From positions 9,654 through 14,745 of the forward strand of contig DIUS01000055.1 in assembly GCA_002423075.1 (NCBI GenBank): a DNA stretch of 5,092 bases, given 5' to 3'. The notes beneath the pieces were generated by a model. It was not told where the DNA came from and searched no databases. It worked only from the letters and a program-made list of their open reading frames with translations. The translations under genes and the position numbers were made by a program. This stretch comes from Microbacteriaceae bacterium UBA6152. GTDB lineage: Bacteria; Actinomycetota; Actinomycetes; Actinomycetales; Microbacteriaceae. Each line of letters starts with the position of its first letter. Positions within the stretch are counted from its first letter, which is position 1. Positions 1-5,092 of this stretch are shown here, piece by piece.

Positions 1-1025
1 TCGACCGAGGCCGCGGCCGGCCCGGCCGCGAGAGCATCGGCGTAGCCCGTGCCCGTCGCGAGATAGACCGTCGGGGCACCCGACGCGCCGTAGGCGTCGA
101 GCACGAGCTGCGCCGACGTGTCGTAACGACTCGCACCCGCGACTCGGTCGACGCGCGGTGCCACCGTTCGCAGAGTCGCGAGCACGCTGTCGCTCACGAC
201 GCTCGCGCTGCCCGCCACGACGATGCGGTCGGGGTCAAGCCGCCGCAACTCGGTGAGAATCGAGGCGGGAACACTGGAGGTCGAGACGAGCAGCAGCGGC
301 CCGTTGACCGCTCCGGCCAACGCCGCCGCGCTCACGGCGTCGGGGTAGTTGAGGCCCGAAGCGACGTAGACCGTGCTCGCCCCGTTCGGAAACGAGCGAG
401 TCGAGATCTGCGCCGACGTGGCGAAGCGATCGCGGCCCGAGATGCGGTTGACGTCGCCGGGCGGAGTCGGCGGCGCTGTCGTGTAACGCCCGAAATTCTG
501 CGTGTAGTACAGACGACCGGTCGAGCTCATGGCCACGCCGATGCCGATGTCGGTACTGTTCGAGAGCAGGTTGGCACGGTGGCCTGACGAGCCGGCCCAC
601 GCGCCGACGACCGAGCTCGGGCTGTAACCCGCTGCCACATTCTCTGACGCCCGAGACCAGCCAGCCGGGTAGAGATAGTGGAAGTTCGGGCGGTGCGACA
701 TGGTCGACACGCGCGCCTGCTGCACCGACCAGTCTTGAGCGATGTCGTTGAGCGCAGCGTTCAGCCGCAGCGGTGCGAGGCCGTTCTGCGCTCGCAACGT
801 GTTCGTCTGCTGAAGAATCAGCGCGCGTTCTGACGCGAAAACGCCCGCCGTGGGCAGCAGCGTCGACGACGCATCGAACGATCCAGTCGTGTCAGCAGCC
901 CGGAAGTCGTTCGGCGCCTCCAGCCCCGGCTCGAGCTCGACGACCTCGGTGGCCGCCATCGCGGTCACCGATGGCATGACGAGCAGAGCGGTGAGTACTG
1001 CGGCAACCACGAAGTGCGTTTTCAC
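1..1025 (-). CDS. Secreted CAP/SCP-domain protein with cell-wall-binding (CWB2) repeats, C-terminus cut by window edge
   Basis: I translated this frame by hand: 341 codons run without a stop to the left edge, so the gene is partial. The GTG start at 1025 has a G-rich Shine-Dalgarno-like tract 4 nt upstream and opens a classic signal peptide: MKTH, a hydrophobic core at residues 5-17, and a likely cut after AMA or AMAA at 24-25. A CAP (cysteine-rich secretory/SCP, PF00188-like) domain follows at about 66-180. It shows H111 (MSHR), E128 in SENVAAG, H149 in SGHRANLL, and the closing YYTQNFG at 173-179. These match the conserved His/Glu/His pocket of bacterial CAP proteins. A Pro/Thr linker (182-190) leads to CWB2 repeats: the first starts at R194 (RISGRDRFATSAQ) and the second at R294 (RVAGASRYDTSAQ). 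CWB2 domains normally come in threes, so a third probably lies off the edge. By family knowledge, CWB2 binds anionic wall polymers noncovalently. The biochemical role of bacterial CAP domains is poorly defined. Inferred location: exported and held on the cell wall. Confidence 0.95.
   Translation of the reverse strand, partial: MKTHFVVAAVLTALLVMPSVTAMAATEVVELEPGLEAPNDFRAADTTGSFDASSTLLPTAGVFASERALILQQTNTLRAQNGLAPLRLNAALNDIAQDWSVQQARVSTMSHRPNFHYLYPAGWSRASENVAAGYSPSSVVGAWAGSSGHRANLLSNSTDIGIGVAMSSTGRLYYTQNFGRYTTAPPTPPGDVNRISGRDRFATSAQISTRSFPNGASTVYVASGLNYPDAVSAAALAGAVNGPLLLVSTSSVPASILTELRRLDPDRIVVAGSASVVSDSVLATLRTVAPRVDRVAGASRYDTSAQLVLDAYGASGAPTVYLATGTGYADALAAGPAAASV
64..420 (-). repeat. Conserved cores of two tandem CWB2 repeat units within the CAP protein
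   Basis: A 13-bp block reading ctgcgccgacgtg on the plus strand occurs at 108-120 and again at 408-420, exactly 300 bp apart. It encodes the shared TSAQ-containing core. The octamer tagaccgt occurs at 64-71 and 367-374, offset by 303 bp, so one codon was gained or lost between the two copies. At the protein level the units start at R194 and R294 and share the patterns R-[IV]-[SA]-G-x-x-R-[FY]-x-T-S-A-Q and T-V-Y-[VL]-A-[ST]-G-x-x-Y-x-D-A. The second unit (nucleotides 1 to about 146) is cut by the window edge. This is internal protein duplication, not a mobile repeat. Confidence 0.8.
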
Positions 1026-1040
1026 GGTTCCCCCCGAACC
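1026..1040 (-). promoter_or_regulatory. Ribosome-binding region of the CAP gene inside a small inverted repeat
   Basis: The 15 bases directly upstream of the GTG start form a perfect 5-bp inverted repeat. Read on the minus strand, GGTTC is followed by a GGGGG loop and then GAACC, and the last C touches the start codon. The only Shine-Dalgarno-like sequence is the run of six G at 1030-1035, five of which fall in the loop. The symmetry is seen directly. A role in controlling translation is only an inference, because a 5-bp stem is weak and could arise by chance. Confidence 0.45.
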
Positions 1041-1146
1041 TGGCAGATCGCAGACGGCGCCCCCGTCGTCATGCGATGCCTCGAGACCCCCTGCCTCGAC
1101 GCGTCTCCACTCTAAGCGAGGCGCGCCAATAAGCCGAGGGGTGGGG
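1026..1146. other. 121-nt intergenic region between the MFS gene and the CAP gene
   Basis: This is the only real gap in the window and must hold the CAP gene leader if that gene has its own promoter. Seen in it: an 8-bp direct repeat tgcctcga at 1077-1084 and 1092-1099; an inverted copy of part of that word, giving a 6-bp stem (1093-1098 with 1117-1122) around an 18-nt loop; and a GGCGCGCC palindrome at about 1121-1128. A TAGAGT on the minus strand (near 1109-1114) resembles a -10 box at 4 of 6 positions, but there is no convincing -35 at proper spacing. At 1138-1153, overlapping the MFS stop codon, the minus strand can form a GGGGT/ACCCC hairpin with a 6-nt loop. It has no T-tract after it, so it is at best a weak terminator. 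No small gene or RNA was recognised. Confidence 0.5.
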
Positions 1147-2469
1147 CTACCCCCTATTCGCGGGGCGAACGCCGCTCGCTTCTGACACGGCTGGCTCTGC
1201 CGGCACAGCACCCGTGGACGCCCGTCGCGTCACCGCGAGCGCCACCACGACTGTCGCCACGAGAGCCATCGTCACGAACGAGAGCCCCGCATAGCCGAGA
1301 AGAGCGAGCGCGACGCCGGCGAGGGCGCCGCCCATCGCGCCGCTCGCGCTCATGATCAAATCGCTGCGACCCTGCACGATGGTCCGGCGAGCGGGCCGGG
1401 CAGACTCGGTGAGCAGGGCTGACCCCGCCACAGTGCTCGCGCTCCATCCGAGCCCGAGAAAGATGAGGCCGGCGACGACCCAGCCCTCGCTCTCGGCGCC
1501 GAAGCCCGTCATCAGCAGGCTCGCGGCGAGCATCCCTTGGCCGAGCGCGATCGTCGTTCGGCGGCCAGCGCGGTCGGCGAGGATGCCGAAGACCGGCGAC
1601 AGCGCGTACATGCCCGCGATGTGCAGGCTGATGGTGAAGCCGACGATCACGAGAGTCGCGCCGTGAGCAGTCAGATGAACGGGCGTCATTGCCATGACCG
1701 AGACCATAGTCGCGTGGCTCAGGGCGATCGACAGAATGGCCAGCCGGATGCCCGGCCGATCATCGACGGCGGCCGTCGGCGTGGGGGCCGCGTTCCCGGT
1801 GCGCTCGGCCTCATCGCGCGTCGCGCGCTCTTGCTCCGCCTGCCAGGCCGCCGCGACGCTCAGAGGGTCGGGCCGAAGACCGACGAGGTAGAGCACCGCT
1901 GCGAGGCTCTGCGCGACGACGGTAAAGAGAAAGGGCCCGCTCAGGTCGGGCAGCCCCAGATAGGCGCCGAGCGTCTCGCCCGGGCCGATGAGGTTGGGCC
2001 CCGAGACGGCGCCCACTGTCGTTGCCCAGACGACGAGCGACAGATCGCGGCCACGTGTCGCCGCCGAGGCCAGGTCGACCGCCGCGAAGCGCGACTGCAG
2101 GTTGACGGCTGTTCCCGAACCGATCAGGGCGATGCCCACCAGCAGCAGCGCGAAGCTCTGCGCCCCGGCCGAGACGATCGCGATGACGGCACCCGTGGCC
2201 GCGGTCAGCGCGCCCGTGGCCAGTGCAGGCGCTCGACCGGCTCGACGAGCAAGCCGCGCCAGCGGAATCGCCGCGAGGGCCGCCCCGAGCGTCACCATCG
2301 TCGCCGCCATGCCGCTGAACGCGGGCGAGCCCGAGATCTCCGCGGCGAGAATGGCCCCGATCGAGAGTGTCGCCCCCATGCCCAGCCCGGCGAGCACCTG
2401 ACCGATCATGAGCACCGTGCGGGTGCGGCGCTGCACGGCGGCGACAGACTCCGCGGTCATCGTGATCAT
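1147..2469 (-). CDS. Major facilitator superfamily (MFS) transporter, substrate unknown
   Basis: The protein is 440 residues from the ATG at 2469 and has about twelve hydrophobic segments in two halves. The halves are split by a hydrophilic loop at 199-240 rich in E, R, A and P, as is typical of MFS. Motif A between helices 8 and 9 is clear (GILADRAGRR, 295-304). The matching loop between helices 2 and 3 is degenerate (LARLARRAGR, 70-79) and lacks the usual Asp. Other marks are NLQSRFAAVDLA (123-134) before helix 5, a His/Met-rich stretch with MTPVHLTAHG (261-270), and SLHIAGMYALSP (281-292), a pattern I associate with a widespread actinobacterial MFS group without a defined substrate. The C-tail after 415 is polar. 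The frame is open to an ATG at 2592, but that start would overlap the FAH gene by over 100 bases. The ATG at 2469, or the one at 2460, fits the FAH stop. Neither has a visible Shine-Dalgarno, so translation is probably coupled to the FAH gene. Substrate and direction of transport cannot be told. Confidence 0.92.
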   Translation of the reverse strand: MITMTAESVAAVQRRTRTVLMIGQVLAGLGMGATLSIGAILAAEISGSPAFSGMAATMVTLGAALAAIPLARLARRAGRAPALATGALTAATGAVIAIVSAGAQSFALLLVGIALIGSGTAVNLQSRFAAVDLASAATRGRDLSLVVWATTVGAVSGPNLIGPGETLGAYLGLPDLSGPFLFTVVAQSLAAVLYLVGLRPDPLSVAAAWQAEQERATRDEAERTGNAAPTPTAAVDDRPGIRLAILSIALSHATMVSVMAMTPVHLTAHGATLVIVGFTISLHIAGMYALSPVFGILADRAGRRTTIALGQGMLAASLLMTGFGAESEGWVVAGLIFLGLGWSASTVAGSALLTESARPARRTIVQGRSDLIMSASGAMGGALAGVALALLGYAGLSFVTMALVATVVVALAVTRRASTGAVPAEPAVSEASGVRPANRG

Positions 2470-2479
2470 CGGCGTGGGG

Positions 2480-3268
2480 TCACGCAGGTTCGTCGACGCG
2501 GTCGTCGCGGTTCTTGGCGGGATTGCGCAGCGTGCCGAGCCCCTCGATGCTGATCTCGACGGTCTGGCCATCGGTGAACCCGCCGAGCCCATCGGGGGTG
2601 CCCGTCATGATGATGTCGCCGGGCAACAGGGTCCAGGCATCGCTCACGAACTCGATGATCTCGGGCACTCCGTAGATCATGTCGCGCGTGTTGCCGGTGC
2701 GGCGCGGCTCGCCGTCGACGAACGTCGCAATATCGAGGTTCGTCGGGTCGAGCTCGGTCTCGATGTACGGCCCGATCGGCGCGAAGGTGTCATAACCCTT
2801 CGCCCTGGCCCACTGGCCATCGGCGAACATCACATCGCGCGCAGAGACATCGTTGCCGATCGTGTAACCGAACACGACATCGCGCCAGTCTTCTTTCTTC
2901 ACGCGTTTCGCCACGGCTCCAATCACGACGACGAGCTCACCCTCGTGAGTGATGCGCCCGTCGACGGGCGGAAGGATGATGGGCTCGTCGGGTCCGATCA
3001 CCGCGGTGTTGGGCTTCAAGAAGATGAGCGGATTCTGCGGACCGTCGTACTGCATCGACTGCACGTGCGCGGCGTAGTTCATACCTATGCAGACGACCTT
3101 CGATCGCGGGATGACCGGCGCGAGAATGCGTGCGTCAGACAGGGGCACGCGCTCACCGGTGGTCTCGTACCCGTGGAACATCGGGTCGCCCGACAGCACC
3201 ACGACCTCGTCGTCATCGACGATGCCGAACCGGGGGTCATCCCCCGTACTGAACCGCGCGATCTTCAC
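2480..3268 (-). CDS. Fumarylacetoacetate hydrolase (FAH) family enzyme
   Basis: The protein is 262 residues and starts with GTG at 3268, giving MKIARF. That is the usual opening of short FAH-family proteins, with a small N-domain (1-50) followed by the catalytic fold. Core motifs are present: IGMNYAAH (61-68), PLIFLKPNTAVIGP (80-93), HEGEL (108-112), GYTIGNDVSARD (134-145), QWARAKGYDTFAPIGP (152-167) and LLPGDIIMTGTPDGLG (214-229). E109, E111 and D140 are the expected divalent-metal ligands and K157 the conserved lysine, so the enzyme looks active. The family includes acylpyruvate hydrolases, oxaloacetate decarboxylases and HpaG-type isomerases/decarboxylases of homoprotocatechuate breakdown. 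Sequence alone does not choose between them. With no aromatic catabolic genes nearby, an acylpyruvase or oxaloacetate decarboxylase role is somewhat more likely. The gene starts 22 nt after the typA stop. A weak AGG (about 8 nt before the start) is the only ribosome-binding signal. The MFS gene begins 10 nt after its stop, suggesting one transcript and a shared substrate. Confidence 0.93.
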   Translation of the reverse strand: MKIARFSTGDDPRFGIVDDDEVVVLSGDPMFHGYETTGERVPLSDARILAPVIPRSKVVCIGMNYAAHVQSMQYDGPQNPLIFLKPNTAVIGPDEPIILPPVDGRITHEGELVVVIGAVAKRVKKEDWRDVVFGYTIGNDVSARDVMFADGQWARAKGYDTFAPIGPYIETELDPTNLDIATFVDGEPRRTGNTRDMIYGVPEIIEFVSDAWTLLPGDIIMTGTPDGLGGFTDGQTVEISIEGLGTLRNPAKNRDDRVDEPA

Positions 3269-3290
3269 CTGCTCAACCTAACTGCACGGC

Positions 3291-5092
3291 TCAAGCGTTC
3301 TGCTTCTTGAGCCGCGACGCTGCGCGTGCGCGCAAGGTCTGATCGAGCTCGACCTTGCGGATGCGCACGATCTCAGGCGTGACCTCGACGCACTCGTCTT
3401 CGCGAGCGAACTCCAGGCACTCTTCGAGCGTGAGCTGGCGAGGCGGCGTGAGTCGCTCGAGCTCTTCGGCCGTCGACGATCGAATGTTGTTGAGCTTTTT
3501 CTCTTTTGTGATGTTCACATCCATGTCGTCGGCACGAGAGTTCTCGCCGACGACCATGCCCTCGTAGACCTCTTCGGTGGGATTCACGAAGAACGTCATG
3601 CGCTCTTGCAGCGTCATCATCGCGTTGCTCGTCACGACCCCTGAGCGGTCGGCGACGATCGAACCGTTGTTGCGCGACACGATCGACCCGGCCCACGGCT
3701 CGTAGCCGTGCGCGATCGCGTTCGCGATGCCCGTGCCGCGAGTGGTGGTGAGGAACTCGGTGCGGAAGCCGATGAGACCGCGGCTCGGCACGATGAACTC
3801 CATGCGCACCCAGCCCGTGCCGTGGTTGGTCATGCCCTCCATGCGCCCGCGACGGGCCGCGAGCAGCTGGGTGATCGCGCCCAGGTACTCTTCGGGCGCG
3901 TCGATCGTGAGGTGCTCGAACGGCTCGTGCAGCTTGCCGTCAATGGTCTTCGTGACGACCTGCGGCTTGCCCACGGTGAGCTCAAAGCCCTCGCGCCGCA
4001 TGTTCTCGACGAGAATCGCGAGCGCGAGCTCGCCGCGACCTTGCACCTCCCACGCATCGGGGCGGCCGACATCGACGACACGGATCGACACGTTGCCGAT
4101 GAGCTCTCGGTCGAGGCGATCTTTCACCATGCGCGCGGTGAGTTTGTGGCCCTTGACCTTGCCCACCAGGGGCGAGGTGTTCGTGCCGATCGTCATCGAG
4201 ATCGCCGGCTCGTCGACGGTGATCGCCGGCAACGGCCGCACGTCGTCGAGGTCGGCGATCGTCTCGCCGATCGTGATGTCTTCGATGCCCGCGATGGCGA
4301 CGATGTCGCCGGCCATGGCTGACTCAGCGGGATACCGCTCGAGGGCCCGGGTCTTCAGAAGCTCGGTGATGCGCATCGAGCTGTGCGTGCCGTCGTGGCG
4401 CACCCAGGCGACCTGCTGGCCCTTCTTGAGGGTGCCGTTGAAGATGCGCAGCAGGGCGATTCGGCCGAGGAACGGGCTAGCGTCGAGGTTGGTGACGTGT
4501 GCCTGCAGCGGGTGCTCGTCGTCGTAGCTCGGTGCGGGGATGTGCTGCAGAATCGCTTCGAACAGCGGCTCGAGGTCGCCATTGTCGGGCAGCTCTCCGT
4601 CAGCGGGGCGGTTGCGGCTTGCGGCGCCAGCGCGCCCCGAGGCATAGATGACCGGAAGATCGAGAATCGCGTCGACATCGAGGTCGGGCACCTCGTCTTG
4701 CAGGTCGCTCGCCAAGCCGAGCAGCAGATCGTGAGTCTCTTCTTCGACGGCCGCGATGCGAGCATCCGGCCGGTCAGTCTTGTTCACCAGCAGGATCACC
4801 GGCAGCTTTGCGGAGAGCGCTTTGCGAAGCACGAAGCGCGTTTGCGGTAGTGGACCCTCGCTCGCGTCGACGAGCAGCACGACGCCGTCGACCATGCTGA
4901 GGCCGCGCTCGACCTCACCGCCGAAGTCGGCGTGCCCGGGGGTGTCGATCACGTTGATGGTGATCTCGCGGCCTCCGGCGTGCAGACCCTTGTAGGTCAC
5001 CGCCGTGTTCTTCGCGAGAATCGTGATGCCCTTCTCGCGCTCGAGATCGTTCGAGTCCATCGCTCGATCTTCGAGGTGGGCATGCGCGGCGA
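3291..5092 (-). CDS. typA: Translational GTPase TypA/BipA, N-terminus cut by window edge
   Basis: The frame stays open to the right edge: ten more codons (AAHAHLEDRA) precede the internal Met at 5060, so that Met is not the start. About 600 residues are visible. The family is usually 610-640 long, so roughly the first 30-40, with the P-loop GxxxxGKT, are missing. Counting from the internal Met: switch I EREKGITI (7-14), G3 DTPGH (39-43), G4 NKTD (93-96) and G5-like SGRAG (141-145). These are followed by a beta-barrel domain II, an EF-G-like domain with EPFEHLTIDAPEEYLG (about 377-392), and the BipA-specific C-terminal domain. That last domain carries NNIRSST (near 521) and VTPEIVRIRKV (near 558), which separates TypA from EF-G, LepA and TetM. 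Known role: it binds the 70S ribosome at the EF-G site, hydrolyses GTP and supports ribosome assembly and growth under cold and other stress. It is cytoplasmic. It is the first visible gene of a likely operon with the FAH and MFS genes. Its promoter lies outside the window. Confidence 0.98.
   Translation of the reverse strand, partial: AAHAHLEDRAMDSNDLEREKGITILAKNTAVTYKGLHAGGREITINVIDTPGHADFGGEVERGLSMVDGVVLLVDASEGPLPQTRFVLRKALSAKLPVILLVNKTDRPDARIAAVEEETHDLLLGLASDLQDEVPDLDVDAILDLPVIYASGRAGAASRNRPADGELPDNGDLEPLFEAILQHIPAPSYDDEHPLQAHVTNLDASPFLGRIALLRIFNGTLKKGQQVAWVRHDGTHSSMRITELLKTRALERYPAESAMAGDIVAIAGIEDITIGETIADLDDVRPLPAITVDEPAISMTIGTNTSPLVGKVKGHKLTARMVKDRLDRELIGNVSIRVVDVGRPDAWEVQGRGELALAILVENMRREGFELTVGKPQVVTKTIDGKLHEPFEHLTIDAPEEYLGAITQLLAARRGRMEGMTNHGTGWVRMEFIVPSRGLIGFRTEFLTTTRGTGIANAIAHGYEPWAGSIVSRNNGSIVADRSGVVTSNAMMTLQERMTFFVNPTEEVYEGMVVGENSRADDMDVNITKEKKLNNIRSSTAEELERLTPPRQLTLEECLEFAREDECVEVTPEIVRIRKVELDQTLRARAASRLKKQNA

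Noticed and set aside
235..600. A 121-codon minus-strand frame starting MGRLVRPP
   Set aside because: It is on the same strand as the CAP-CWB2 gene but in a shifted frame. The correct frame has a signal peptide and clear domain motifs through the same bases.
1138..1153. GGGGT/ACCCC hairpin at the MFS stop codon as a Rho-independent terminator
   Set aside because: The stem is only 5 bp, overlaps the stop codon, and has no T-run downstream on the minus strand. It is not strong enough to call.
1537..2553. A 338-codon plus-strand open frame opposite the MFS gene
   Set aside because: The product is Arg/Asp/Gly-rich low-complexity sequence with no family motif. It lies wholly antisense to well-supported genes and is the usual shadow of a high-GC coding frame.
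2470..2592. Upstream extension of the MFS gene to the ATG at 2592, adding 41 residues
   Set aside because: The extension would be Arg/Ser/Pro-rich, lacks transporter character and overlaps the well-conserved FAH C-terminus in another frame.
2408..3310. A 300-codon plus-strand open frame opposite the FAH gene
   Set aside because: Its composition mirrors the codon pattern of the FAH gene on the other strand. No recognisable domain was found, while the minus frame has intact FAH catalytic motifs.
3708..4527. Two overlapping plus-strand open frames of 204 and 266 codons opposite typA
   Set aside because: Both are antisense to a highly conserved GTPase and have no motifs. They reflect stop-codon scarcity at high GC.
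5058..5060. The ATG at 5060 as the true start of typA
   Set aside because: The frame continues upstream with AAHAHLEDRA, which fits TypA, and the G1 P-loop must precede switch I. The real start is outside the window.

Overview
The window is GC-rich, has long spurious open frames opposite the real genes, and uses GTG as well as ATG starts. It looks like chromosomal DNA from a high-GC actinobacterium. The combination of TypA sequence features and a secreted CAP protein with cell-wall-binding type 2 (CWB2) repeats fits the Microbacteriaceae best. That family assignment is an inference from recognised protein styles, not from a database search.

All four genes lie on the minus strand, so transcription runs from the right edge to the left. 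In that order they are: (1) typA/bipA, a ribosome-associated translational GTPase, cut at its N-terminus by the right edge; (2) a fumarylacetoacetate hydrolase (FAH) family enzyme, 22 nt downstream; (3) a 12-helix major facilitator superfamily transporter, whose start lies 10 nt after the FAH stop; (4) after a 121-nt gap, a secreted protein with signal peptide, CAP/SCP domain, proline-rich linker and CWB2 repeats, cut at its C-terminus by the left edge. This last gene runs off the window without a stop, so a scan for closed reading frames misses it.

The first three genes are packed closely enough to be one transcript. TypA has a general role in translation and ribosome assembly under stress. 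The FAH enzyme and the transporter look like a small metabolic pair that may handle the same, still unknown, 2-oxo-acid type compound. The CAP-CWB2 gene has its own leader and is probably a separate unit at the cell surface.

No RNA gene, insertion sequence, CRISPR array or phage feature was seen. The region is mostly ordinary core genome. The points most worth a second look are the wall-anchored CAP protein, the small hairpin that places its Shine-Dalgarno-like G-tract in a loop, the FAH-MFS pairing, and the transporter start that lacks a Shine-Dalgarno sequence.
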